A DNA stretch of 57,900 bases from Deltaproteobacteria bacterium. GTDB lineage: Bacteria; Myxococcota_A; UBA9160; UBA4427. The notes under the pieces are model-generated. The model did not search any database. It saw only the letters and a program-made list of their open reading frames with translations, and was not told the origin of the DNA. The stretch is from contig JAJDAN010000091.1 of NCBI GenBank assembly GCA_029261855.1, forward strand, positions 1 to 57,900, written 5' to 3'. The position numbers and the translations under genes were made by a program. Positions 48,283 through 54,933 of the stretch are shown in pieces (within the stretch, counting starts at the first letter, position 1; each line of letters begins with the position of its first letter).

Positions 48283-48975
48283 CTAGCCCTTCGATACGAC
48301 GGTTTCTTCGGATTCGATACGGCAGCCCGGGACCTCGATCCCGGACTGGAGTGCTTGCTTGATCTGGACCTGGTCGGGGACGAGGTAGGCCCTCGGGATT
48401 AGGGAGCCGTCGAAGATTACGAGCTTCGGGACCTTGCGCGTCGAGACGCTCTTCGCCTTGGGAGGAGCTGCCGACTTGGGAGCGACCAGATCGACGCGGG
48501 GAGCAGGGGCCGGAGCGGGAGCCGAATCCTCGAAGAGGTCGGCGATCTCGGCCTCCTCGGTTGCCCGTGCGTCGGCTTCGCGCTGGAGTTCAGCCTCTCG
48601 GGCTCTGCGCTCGCGCTCCGCCTTCTCTGCCTTCTCGCGCTCTACGCGCTGGTACCGAAGGACCTCGCGACCGAGACGATCCCCGGCTTCCTTGAGGAGC
48701 TGGGCGACCTCCTTCGAGGCAGCGTCGACGGCTCGACCGAGTTCGAGGATCGGGGCCTTGACCTCGGTCCTCTGCTTCTCCAGCTCTCGGCCGAGCTTGC
48801 GAATATCTCCGCAGACCTGGTCCGCGTATGCGAAGCCGACGCGGTCCTCGATCCTCTTGATTTCGCTAGCCTTCTGGGAGAGCGCGGAGACTTGCTCGAC
48901 GACCTCGGGGGAGACGGCAACTACGGGGAGCGAGAGCGGGCTCTCGACGATTACGGCATTCTTGGGGGGCTTCAT
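48283..48975 (-). CDS. DUF1351-like coiled-coil protein, 230 aa
   Basis: Residues 30-140 are a long charged coiled coil (EVKAPILELGRAVDAASKEV, then VEREKAEKAERERRAREAEL) typical of the DUF1351-type proteins that accompany phage recombination genes. An Ala/Pro linker follows, then a small alpha/beta domain (KLVIFDGSLIPRAYLVPDQ). It is first after promoter P8, with GAGGAAA before ATG 48975. It may organise single-stranded DNA, by analogy only. Confidence 0.72.
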   Translation of the reverse strand: MKPPKNAVIVESPLSLPVVAVSPEVVEQVSALSQKASEIKRIEDRVGFAYADQVCGDIRKLGRELEKQRTEVKAPILELGRAVDAASKEVAQLLKEAGDRLGREVLRYQRVEREKAEKAERERRAREAELQREADARATEEAEIADLFEDSAPAPAPAPRVDLVAPKSAAPPKAKSVSTRKVPKLVIFDGSLIPRAYLVPDQVQIKQALQSGIEVPGCRIESEETVVSKG

Positions 48976-48993
48976 GGGGTTTCCTCTATCCTT

Positions 48994-49035
48994 TAGGGTT
49001 CCCCCAAGCTACCCCCCTCTCCTACCGGGAGTCAA
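48994..49035 (-). promoter_or_regulatory. Promoter/operator element P8
   Basis: Minus-strand TTGACT (49030-49035), an 18-bp spacer and TAGCTT (49006-49011), with TAGGG-TTC-CCCCA (48994-49006, one mismatch from palindromic) at the -10 and start site. The -35 begins right after the TAG stop of the 68-aa gene. A related half-palindrome (TAGGTTTCCCCCA) stands at 49259-49271 before the next gene upstream. Confidence 0.52.
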
Positions 49036-49242
49036 CTACCCTTCGGGATCCCTTATAGATTCTTCGCTCTCGAAGAGTTGGCCGAGGTCGCGGTTCCGGG
49101 CTCCGCCCCTCTGCTCTCCGGTGGACGATTCGGACCTCTCGGCGCTCGGGCGTAAGGATCGATCCTCGTAGCCTCGACGCTCTCGACTGTTCCGCTCTTG
49201 CTCCCGCTGCTTCGCCGCTTCTCGTTCTCGTTCTTGTCCCAT
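49036..49242 (-). CDS. Small Arg/Glu-rich protein, 68 aa
   Basis: A perfect AAGGAGGT lies four bases before ATG 49242, the best ribosome site in the genome, so the gene is real. The protein is highly charged and probably disordered (QEREREAAKQREQERN). The 98-bp gap before it contains a TAGG...CCCCCA operator-like sequence. Strong translation plus an operator suggests an abundant early regulator, unproven. Confidence 0.7.
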   Translation of the reverse strand: MGQEREREAAKQREQERNSRERRGYEDRSLRPSAERSESSTGEQRGGARNRDLGQLFESEESIRDPEG

Positions 49243-49340
49243 CGGGACCTCCTTGGGTTAGGTTTCCCCCAGCCTACAGAGAGGCGCGGAACCTGGAGAG
49301 GATCTTCGTCGCGAACGATCCGGCGGAAGCCCTGGAGAGC

Positions 49341-50051
49341 CTAGGAGGCTGGAGAGCCGGTCGTGGCAGCGAGCAGGAGCCCGACGATATCGGAGAGCAG
49401 AACGTGGCCCTCGTCCTTCGCGTCCTCGTAGTTCTGGCGGAACTCCTCGTAAACGTGAGCCTCGACGAGCCCGGCGTACTCTCCGAACTGGAACCGGACC
49501 GGATCGTTCCCTCCGCCCTCGCTCCCTCCATCGGGGGTCGTGGGGTCGCTAGCTCCTCCGTCCTCATCGTCCGCCCTCAGCGCTTCGAGAGCGGAAGGGG
49601 AGAATCCGAGAGCCGTCAAGTCGCCGCCAGCCTCCGCGATCTTGGCGACGTTGACCTTTAGATTCTCGTTCCAGGTCGCGTGCTTCGAGGTCTGATTATC
49701 GGCGATCGCGTACCCCAACCGGCGAGCCCCTTCGAGGTCTGAAACGACGGCCCACATTTTCGACCAGCCGAGACCCTGGGCCGCGAGGACGTTCCCGTGC
49801 CCGGCGATAAGCTCCAGCCTCCCATCGAGGACGATCGGCTTCTGCTGGCCGTACTCAGCGAGCGAAGCGGCGATCGCCTCGACGCTCTCCGGCCCGTGGT
49901 CCTGGACGTTCTCGGGGTCGGGGTGGAGCTTGCCGATCGAGATAAGCTTCTGGTTCGGAACCTTGCTCGGCTCTCCGGGCCCGAGCTTCGGAGCTGCCTT
50001 GCCTTTGGCCTTGGCCTTCGTGGCCTTCTTCTTCGACTTCTTCTTCGCCAT
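49341..50051 (-). CDS. ParB/Srx-like nuclease-domain protein
   Basis: A 236-aa protein. After a Lys/Ala-rich tail comes the ParB N-terminal fold (KLHPDPENVQDHG, ESVEAIAASLAEYGQQKPIV, LIAGHGNVLAAQGLGW, GYAIADNQTS), about residues 38-130. In phages these domains usually precede DNA methyltransferases, but none follows here. The C terminus is acidic and helical. It may bind or nick DNA near the putative origin. Confidence 0.8.
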   Translation of the reverse strand: MAKKKSKKKATKAKAKGKAAPKLGPGEPSKVPNQKLISIGKLHPDPENVQDHGPESVEAIAASLAEYGQQKPIVLDGRLELIAGHGNVLAAQGLGWSKMWAVVSDLEGARRLGYAIADNQTSKHATWNENLKVNVAKIAEAGGDLTALGFSPSALEALRADDEDGGASDPTTPDGGSEGGGNDPVRFQFGEYAGLVEAHVYEEFRQNYEDAKDEGHVLLSDIVGLLLAATTGSPAS

Positions 50052-50070
50052 AGCGGGACCTCGTTCGGTT

Positions 50071-50259
50071 CTAGATGGTGCGCGTCTTGGCGCGGGACTT
50101 CCGGACTCTGATATCGGCCTTCCGCTTGGTCTGATTCCGTCGACGGTAGAGCGCGACGTCCTCGGCCTTCCAAGCTCGGCAGGAGACGCACCGGCAGCCT
50201 CGACGGTAGGCGTAGCCCGCGCCGTGGAGAAGCTGGGAGAGCGGCTTCCGAAGTGTCAC
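50071..50259 (-). CDS. Small basic GCRC-motif protein, 62 aa
   Basis: GTG 50259 overlaps the upstream TGA (GTGA). The pattern HGAGYAYRRGCRCVSCRAW, followed by a very basic tail, is a small Cys-rich domain common in actinophage and other phage proteins. It is probably nucleic-acid binding. Confidence 0.72.
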   Translation of the reverse strand: MTLRKPLSQLLHGAGYAYRRGCRCVSCRAWKAEDVALYRRRNQTKRKADIRVRKSRAKTRTI

Positions 50260-50480
50260 CGGGCGGCCTTCGCCGTGAGGCCTTCGGACTTCGGGTAGGG
50301 CTGCGGAACGTGGCAGGCGCAGCGGCAGGGGCTCCGGTTTCCAGAGAGCATCGAGCACTCGTCGCTCCGGCACCCCGCGGCCGTGCAGGCGCAGGTAGTC
50401 GTCTTCCCATCCTGGGCTCCTCCGATCCTCTGGACCTCGGTCCAATGGTGCAGGACGTTCCGCCTCTTGGATTGACTCAT
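50256..50480 (-). CDS. Cys-rich small protein, 74 aa
   Basis: Nine cysteines in 74 residues (CACTAAGC, DECSML, PCRCACH) suggest one or two metal sites. ATG 50480 directly abuts the first two overlapping CTACCCTAC iterons, so a protein bound there would block its translation start region or transcription. The function is unknown. Confidence 0.65.
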   Translation of the reverse strand: MSQSKRRNVLHHWTEVQRIGGAQDGKTTTCACTAAGCRSDECSMLSGNRSPCRCACHVPQPYPKSEGLTAKAAR

Positions 50481-50725
50481 CTACCCTACCCTACGGCCAA
50501 GACAGCTGGGGACAAGGGGCTACCCTACGGGCTTCCTCGATCGAGCGGATCTGCCCTACCGGCAGGAGTACTCGCGCTCCGCTCTACCCTACCGCCTCCG
50601 AGCCCGGTGCAGTTCAGGGACCATTCGAGCAGACCAGGACGGATACAGGGCGCTCTAGAGGGGGCGACCCTCGTCCCAGGGCCCTTAGAGGTCGGTGCAG
50701 TTCTTGAGGCCTGGAGCTACCCTAC
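50481..50725 (+). repeat. CTACCCTAC iterons
   Basis: Direct 9-bp repeats on the plus strand at 50481, 50486 (overlapping), 50520, 50551 (one mismatch, CTGCCCTAC), 50584 and 50717. Starts at 50486, 50520, 50551 and 50584 are 34, 31 and 33 bp apart, about three helical turns, placing copies on one face of the DNA. They contain the CCCTA half-site of the promoter palindromes. Confidence 0.82.
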
Positions 50726-51078
50726 CTCCAGAGTACTCTCGACGATCCGGCCCTAGCATACCGGAGCCCGAATAGCTGTTACCCCGTTGTGATCTCTTCG
50801 AGAGGTTCGAGGCGACAGCGGGGAGACAATCGATCGGAGGCGGAGCTTCCCCCGTGTGCCGTTTAAGCCCTCCGGGTGAACCCTCGGAGAGTGAAAGCCC
50901 TCCCCTCTGTTAATCTCCTTTCTTTCTTCTCTCTTCTTCATCCGGCTTTAGACGCATAAACCCTTACGGGATAGGGTCCGCGTGTCCTCGCTCGGAGATC
51001 GCTCGTACGGTACAGCGCACGGGCGTAGGCCAAGCGGTCGCCGGATTGTCCGACTTCTCCCCAGGGACCGTGCAGTTC
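50606..51078 (+). repeat. GGTGCAGTTC dispersed repeats
   Basis: GGTGCAGTTC occurs at 50606-50615 and 50694-50703, and GTGCAGTTC at 51070-51078. All share one orientation and lie within the non-coding region. A second short sequence, AGGGACC, accompanies two of them. They are likely binding sites for another factor. Confidence 0.65.
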
Positions 51079-51106
51079 TCCCCAGGTTGTCCCCAGGTTA
51101 TCCACA
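51055..51106 (+). promoter_or_regulatory. DnaA box array
   Basis: TTATCCACA at 51098-51106 is a perfect DnaA box. It ends three tandem 11-bp units (AGTTCTCCCCA 51074-51084, GGTTGTCCCCA 51085-51095, GGTTATCCACA 51096-51106). A further TTCTCCCCA stands at 51055-51063. The tandem array suggests binding of host DnaA or a phage protein at related sites. Confidence 0.75.
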
Positions 51107-51119
51107 ATTGGGGAAAAGC

Positions 51120-51518
51120 CTACAGGAGGTCGGAGAGGTCGTAGTCGAGGACCAGGCGATCGGAGCCGCCCTTGCCGAATCGATGGAGCGCGATCCGCTG
51201 GGGCGTTTGGAGCGCGTCCCGCGAGGGCCCCGAGAGCCCGTAAGCTCGACGGTCTGCGGGCCGAACCCCGAGCACGCGGAAGAACTTCCTCTCGGAGGGA
51301 GCGGAGTCGGAGGGGGCCGTCCAGACCTCGCCCTTCTGGACTAGGTCGCCGACATAGCGGCCGGAGTCGCCCAGCGCCCGTGCGATTCGCCCCTGGAGGG
51401 CTTCGATACTTCCGTACGCGGCTCCGCCCCAGCTACCAGACCGGGCGGCCCGGAAGTCCCTCCAGAGCTTCTCGAAGACGACGTCGTCGCCCATCTCGAT
51501 CCAGTTACGGCCCGTCAT
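51120..51518 (-). CDS. Hypothetical protein, 132 aa
   Basis: It ends at the edge of the putative origin. The N-terminal half is helical (VVFEKLWRDFRAARSG, GSIEALQGRIARALGDSG) and reads like a winged-helix DNA-binding domain (KFFRVLGVRPADRRAYGL). ATG 51518 lies inside the end of the preceding 54-aa gene. A role at the origin is plausible by position only. Confidence 0.7.
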   Translation of the reverse strand: MTGRNWIEMGDDVVFEKLWRDFRAARSGSWGGAAYGSIEALQGRIARALGDSGRYVGDLVQKGEVWTAPSDSAPSERKFFRVLGVRPADRRAYGLSGPSRDALQTPQRIALHRFGKGGSDRLVLDYDLSDLL

Positions 51519-51669
51519 TTCGACCCCTTAGCCCCTTGGTCGGGTACAGCTTTTGCGTAATTAGGAAGGCCAGTATCGCCTCGCCGATCCCTATAAACTT
51601 CGCGATCGCGAGCCAGCCGAATAGAACGCAGAGCCCGAAGCCCAGGTCGGACCAGTCTCGGCGGGTCAT
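51505..51669 (-). CDS. Small membrane protein, 54 aa
   Basis: ATG 51669 is in an ATGA overlap with a tiny upstream frame, and the stop TAA 51505-51507 lies 12-14 bases inside the next gene. The sequence has one or two hydrophobic stretches (LGFGLCVLFGWLAIAKFIGI, AILAFLI) and a basic tail. Composition and coupling support a real gene. Confidence 0.65.
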   Translation of the reverse strand: MTRRDWSDLGFGLCVLFGWLAIAKFIGIGEAILAFLITQKLYPTKGLRGRNDGP

Positions 51670-51710
51670 TGCGAGGCCTCGCTAGCTTGCTTTTCGTCGA
51701 TTTCGGGCAT
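51666..51710 (-). CDS. Possible 14-aa coupled mini-ORF
   Basis: MPEIDEKQASEASQ, ending in an ATGA overlap with the 54-aa membrane protein. It may simply be a translational relay. It is in frame with the 18-codon frame upstream, separated by one TAA. Confidence 0.3.
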   Translation of the reverse strand: MPEIDEKQASEASQ

Positions 51711-51719
51711 AGGACGGCT

Positions 51720-51776
51720 TTACGCTTGAGGGGTTTTCGGGGAATTCGTTTCAGGGAAAGCGGGCGTTTGTTTCAT
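51720..51776 (-). CDS. Possible 18-aa coupled mini-ORF
   Basis: MKQTPAFPETNSPKTPQA begins in an ATGA overlap with the winged-helix gene and ends at TAA 51720-51722. Stop read-through would join it to the 14-aa frame. Too short to judge by composition. Confidence 0.3.
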   Translation of the reverse strand: MKQTPAFPETNSPKTPQA

Positions 51777-52084
51777 CCGGCCAGCTCCTCGAACCCGACG
51801 ACGACCAGGGGGGCCTCGGGGGTCGCTTGGCTTACGAGCCCGCACTCGACCGCGAGGAGCCGCTGGATCGAATCGTGGACGGCCTTCTTCGATCGCTCGC
51901 GACCCAGCTCGAAGGCGAGGTCGTCGGAGAAGAGGGGCCGATTACCCGAGAGGACCTTACCGGTCTCGTCTGCGAGCAAAATCAGGGTGAAGTAGATCCC
52001 GCGGTCGTAGGGGCGCAGGCGTCGGAAGCGCGTCGAGGAGAGGAGCTTTTCGTGCCAGATCTTCTTCCAGGGCTTGCGCTTCAT
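51773..52084 (-). CDS. Winged-helix replisome-organiser-like protein, 103 aa
   Basis: The opening KPWKKIWHEKLLSSTRFRRL, then PYDRGIYFTLILLADETGKV and DLAFELGRE, matches the N-terminal DNA-binding domain of phage replisome organisers (a basic lead, RGIY helix and wing). There is no C-terminal helicase-loading part. It lies about 650 bases from the DnaA box, so it is the best candidate initiator. ATGA coupling to the 42-aa gene upstream. Confidence 0.72.
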   Translation of the reverse strand: MKRKPWKKIWHEKLLSSTRFRRLRPYDRGIYFTLILLADETGKVLSGNRPLFSDDLAFELGRERSKKAVHDSIQRLLAVECGLVSQATPEAPLVVVGFEELAG

Positions 52085-52209
52085 TGGAAGCCGCCCTGGA
52101 GATCGGGCCGCGGAGATTGACCCGAAGGATATGCTCCGCAGCCCGAAGGCCCAAGATAGGGGACCGGAAGGTCCGCCGGTAGTTCTACCAGAATAGGTCG
52201 GGCGCTCAA
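52081..52209 (-). CDS. Small Pro/Gly-rich protein, 42 aa, TTG start
   Basis: TTG 52207-52209 overlaps the upstream TGA (TTGA) and the stop overlaps ATG 52084 (ATGA), filling the gap exactly. The sequence PILVELPADLPVPYLG, with GPSGCGAYPSG, has normal composition for this genome. TTG in coupled junctions is used elsewhere here. The function is unknown. Confidence 0.5.
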   Translation of the reverse strand: MSARPILVELPADLPVPYLGPSGCGAYPSGQSPRPDLQGGFQ

Positions 52210-52799
52210 AGTTGGTACCCGATCAGACGCCGGAGGCGAGCTATCGGCATATTCACCCCGCCGCGCTTTGAGGGAGGCTTGGGGCCTTCGAGCCCGGCCG
52301 TCGGATAGTCGTAGGTGATCCGCGGGATATCGGCGCTCTCCTTCTCGATCTGCCAGTCCTCGCGGCCGTCCTGCGAGGCGTTCCAAGCCTCGATAAGCGC
52401 GACCCAGGTCGGACGACGGACGAGGCCGCGGTAGCGTCGGAGAGCCGCCCAGAGGAGGACCCGGAGGTTCGAGCTATCGGCCTCTTCGCCCTGCTCCAGA
52501 GCGGAGACCGCGACCGTACAAGCGGCGACGATCGGCGCGAGCAGAGCCGTATCGAGGGCGCTATCCGCCGACTTGTGCCGGAGAGCGAGACTACGCCGAG
52601 CGACCTTTAGCGGTTCGAGCAGGACGGGCAGGTACTCGGCCCCGTCGATCCCGGGAGTCTCGGGGCTTAGACGAGCCTCCAGGCCGAAGCCGACCGTCTC
52701 GCAGTCCCGGACCCCGAGGTTCACGGCCTCGACGATCAGGGGCTTTAGATTCCTCGGCGGCAGCTTCCCCCGGCGCTTCGACTTGGGCTTCTTGCTCAT
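52206..52799 (-). CDS. Hypothetical protein, 197 aa
   Basis: Basic N terminus (KKPKSKRRGKLPPRNLKPL) followed by Ala/Leu-rich helices (LAPIVAACTVAVSALEQGEE, LLWAALRRYRGL). It looks like a small helical bundle with a DNA-binding lead. No family recognised. It is located in the replication-like block. Confidence 0.7.
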   Translation of the reverse strand: MSKKPKSKRRGKLPPRNLKPLIVEAVNLGVRDCETVGFGLEARLSPETPGIDGAEYLPVLLEPLKVARRSLALRHKSADSALDTALLAPIVAACTVAVSALEQGEEADSSNLRVLLWAALRRYRGLVRRPTWVALIEAWNASQDGREDWQIEKESADIPRITYDYPTAGLEGPKPPSKRGGVNMPIARLRRLIGYQL

Positions 52800-53374
52800 G
52801 GCGTCTCGACCCAGGAGAGGGCGACCCCGTACTCGGGCGGAGTCTGATTCCCGACTCCTCCGATCCCCCAGGAGTTCGGCCGGATATGGAGCTTCACGAC
52901 GCGAGACTCGGCAAGCCAGTCCGCGTAGGGGAGCGCGTGGATCTCGGGGAAGAGGACGTTCGTCGTCGGGAAGGGCTTCGCCTTGTAGGTCGGCCAGCTT
53001 CCGTCGTTAAGCTTCTTCGGCACGGAGAGGACGAAGCACTCGTCGACCTCGCCAGCGTGGATCGAATAGTCGAGGGACCCGGAAGCCTCGATAAGGCTGC
53101 ATCGTTCGCGGATATATAGCGAATCGATCGAGTCCCGTTCGAGGTAGCAATAGGGGCAGGGGAGGCCCTCGATCCGGAGCGTAACGGAGGGGAATAGCCC
53201 GTGCTTCATACAGGCCGGGGACGGGTTGAGCGGCATCGGGAGACCGCCGGAACCGCCGCAGGATCGGCAGGCTCTCTCGGGGGTCTCTCCGTCGATCCCT
53301 CCCCCTGAGCATGCCGGGCAGGTGAGGCAGAGGAACCCCGGATCCGGGTAGACGATCGGAGTCGCCACGGTCAC
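52796..53374 (-). CDS. Zinc-finger protein with DnaJ-like modules, 192 aa
   Basis: GTG 53374 overlaps the upstream TGA (GTGA), preferred over an upstream ATG. The first 60 residues hold CLTCPACSGGG and CRSCGGSGG (CxxCxGxG pair), then CMKHG and PCPYCYLE. The rest is a beta-rich domain (DECFVLSVPKK, VVKLHIRPNSWGIGG). It is probably a zinc-stabilised adaptor; the function is unknown. Confidence 0.7.
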   Translation of the reverse strand: MTVATPIVYPDPGFLCLTCPACSGGGIDGETPERACRSCGGSGGLPMPLNPSPACMKHGLFPSVTLRIEGLPCPYCYLERDSIDSLYIRERCSLIEASGSLDYSIHAGEVDECFVLSVPKKLNDGSWPTYKAKPFPTTNVLFPEIHALPYADWLAESRVVKLHIRPNSWGIGGVGNQTPPEYGVALSWVETP

Positions 53375-53721
53375 GCTAGGCCCCAGACGATCGAGGCGCA
53401 CCGGGCCCCGTTGAACTTCCTCTTCTCTCCCGTGTTCCGGAGGACCTTCGCTACGACTAGCTCGTTCCGTCGAGTTCGGAGCCCCGAATGGCTCTGGGAG
53501 GTTCCGCGAGCCACGGCCATAAAGACCAGCTCCTTATCGCTCATCGTGCGGAACTCTCGGAAGAGCCCGAGGACCTCCTCCTGGGATTGTCTGATCTTCT
53601 TGCGGGTGATCGTCGCGGCCGCGGCCCGTGAGGTCTCGGGATCTCCGGAGCGGGTACGGACGATCGGAGAGGGCTCATCGTCGAAGAGAGTCGGCCCGGG
53701 CTGTTCCTTACGCAGGCCCAC
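53371..53721 (-). CDS. Helix-turn-helix protein (RTRRNEL type), 116 aa
   Basis: GTG start at 53721. The pattern RSGDPETSRAAA, QEEVLGLFREFRTMSDKELV, then QSHSGLRTRRNELVV is a winged-helix domain found in many phages just before replication or recombination genes. It is probably a DNA-binding regulator, and a candidate for the operator-binding protein. Confidence 0.75.
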   Translation of the reverse strand: MGLRKEQPGPTLFDDEPSPIVRTRSGDPETSRAAAATITRKKIRQSQEEVLGLFREFRTMSDKELVFMAVARGTSQSHSGLRTRRNELVVAKVLRNTGEKRKFNGARCASIVWGLA

Positions 53722-53723
53722 GG

Positions 53724-53909
53724 CTAAGACTCCTTCTTGCTCGGCTTGGCTCTCGTAACCTGCTGCGGGGACGTTACCGGGCGGTCCCAGTAGGCGGACT
53801 TGCAGGACGGGCAGCGTATCGGACGGTCCGGCTTCCTCGGGATCCAGCGGTGCTCGCAGCGGAGGCAGTTGTAGCCGGGTAGCTGGACGGTCGTTTGCTT
53901 CTTAGCCAT
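53724..53909 (-). CDS. Zinc-ribbon protein, 61 aa
   Basis: CLRCEHRWIPRK and then IRCPSCKSAYWDRP form a complete CxxC...CxxC ribbon (residues 15-43), with a basic lead and tail. Short zinc ribbons of this type are common in phages and archaea and are thought to bind nucleic acid. It is the first gene after promoter P7, 40 bases from it. Confidence 0.8.
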   Translation of the reverse strand: MAKKQTTVQLPGYNCLRCEHRWIPRKPDRPIRCPSCKSAYWDRPVTSPQQVTRAKPSKKES

Positions 53910-53950
53910 TAGGGGGTCTCGTTTCGTCTCGGTTCGGTGCGTTCGGTTTA

Positions 53951-53980
53951 TAGGGTACCCCTACGGGGAGCCCGTGTCTA
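53951..53980 (-). promoter_or_regulatory. Promoter/operator element P7 (replication-like block)
   Basis: Minus-strand TAGACA (53975-53980), a 17-bp spacer and TACCCT (53952-53957). The palindrome TAGGG-TAC-CCCTA (53951-53963) covers the -10. As in P1, the -35 begins with the TAG stop codon of the upstream gene. Confidence 0.65.
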
Positions 53981-54544
53981 CCTGTTTCGGTTCGCCGGAT
54001 CAAGCCTCCGGACGTAATCGGCTAGGCAGGCAGCGTCGGCGACCCCGTCCGTTATCGGGGTAGCGCCCCTCCAGGGGGCTAGATCGGGCAGATTAGGGAA
54101 TAGCCGGAGCGCAGTAGAGATCGAGGAGGCTTTCGTCCCGAGGCCCTTCCGCGTCTTCGGAGCGCCCAGATAGAGCGCCTGCCAGCTCGGGATCCCGATC
54201 CTCTCGACCTCCTTCCAGACGGAGAGGAAGGCGTCGAGCAGGCCGAGCCCGCGGCCTAGCGCGAAGTTCGACTTCGAGGTCGCGACGAGCTTCGTCCCCT
54301 CGGCACCCTTCGATCCGAATACAGCCATCGGGCCGACGTCTTCGACTCCGAACCTACATACGTTCATCGTCGCGCCTGGAACCGGGCAGTCGATAATCTC
54401 CGCGAGCCTCGGGATATCGTAATCCGAGCCCCCGGTTAGGAGCGGCATCCGGTAGGCAGCGAGCGCGACCCCCTCCGCGGAGAGAGCGACGATCCCGCCC
54501 TTCTTGCCGGGGTCGACCCCGACGTAGATCTTCTGGATCTTCAT
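53978..54544 (-). CDS. RuvC-like Holliday junction resolvase
   Basis: A 188-aa protein with the RNase H-fold acidic set: Asp11 (YVGVDPGKKGGIVAL), Glu68 (FGVEDVGP), Asp166 and Asp170 (ITDGVADAACLADYV). RuvC-like phage enzymes cut branched recombination or packaging intermediates. It closes the operon that begins with the nuclease and annealing protein, completing a recombination set. ATGA overlap at its start. Confidence 0.88.
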   Translation of the reverse strand: MKIQKIYVGVDPGKKGGIVALSAEGVALAAYRMPLLTGGSDYDIPRLAEIIDCPVPGATMNVCRFGVEDVGPMAVFGSKGAEGTKLVATSKSNFALGRGLGLLDAFLSVWKEVERIGIPSWQALYLGAPKTRKGLGTKASSISTALRLFPNLPDLAPWRGATPITDGVADAACLADYVRRLDPANRNR

Positions 54545-54933
54545 TTCCCGCCGAGCTTCTCGTCGTAGCGAGTGAGGGCGTCCGCCGTCTCGGCCCAGGC
54601 CTCGATCGCCCTCGCGGTCCAGAGCTTCGGATCGTCCGGCGGGCTCGGCAGGTCGCTATCCCCGCGGAGCGCGGAAACCTCCAGAAGCTCGGCGACGTTG
54701 TCCCGCAGCTCCGTAGCGGCCTGCGGGTCGAACTTGTCGAGCAGATCGAGGACTGCGCCCAGCTCGTCGGAGAGCGCCTTCGCCGCGGCGACCGTAGCCG
54801 AGAGGCAGGCGGAGGCGTTCCCGAGTTCGAGCTTGGCTCCCGAGATAGAATTCTCGGCAGCCCCGATCGATTGATCGAGGAGCCGCTTCCCCATCTTGGC
54901 GCGAGCCTTTAGGGCCGCGATATCGGCAGTCAA
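54541..54933 (-). CDS. Hypothetical helical protein, 130 aa
   Basis: TTG start at 54933 in a TTGA overlap. An Ala/Leu-rich helical protein (LSATVAAAKALSDELGAVLD, TELRDNVAELLEVS) without cysteine motifs. It lies between a conserved phage protein and the resolvase. No family recognised. Confidence 0.7.
   Translation of the reverse strand: MTADIAALKARAKMGKRLLDQSIGAAENSISGAKLELGNASACLSATVAAAKALSDELGAVLDLLDKFDPQAATELRDNVAELLEVSALRGDSDLPSPPDDPKLWTARAIEAWAETADALTRYDEKLGGK

Larger units (their letters stand above)
50481..51119. other. Long non-coding region, putative replication origin
   Basis: This 639-bp stretch is the only long gap between genes. From left to right it holds phased iterons, GGTGCAGTTC repeats, an inverted-repeat-rich section near 50870-50900, a pyrimidine-rich, less GC-rich tract (about 50905-50965) that could unwind, and DnaA-type boxes at its right end next to a replisome-organiser-like gene block. 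Small open frames here have neither ribosome sites nor coupling and are rejected. Confidence 0.65.

Noticed and set aside
49274-49567. 97-codon frame overlapping the ParB-like gene
   Set aside because: Ser/Arg-rich shadow composition. Only its last 22 codons lie outside the ParB-like gene and they lack a start.
50481-50725. CRISPR array
   Set aside because: The repeats are only 9 bp with no 28-37 bp repeat unit and no cas genes; the Cas4-like nuclease pairs with RecT instead.
50753-50941. 62-codon minus-strand frame in the non-coding region
   Set aside because: No ribosome site, no coupling, and shadow-like composition after the first ten residues. A 15-codon frame nearby is also too weak to call.
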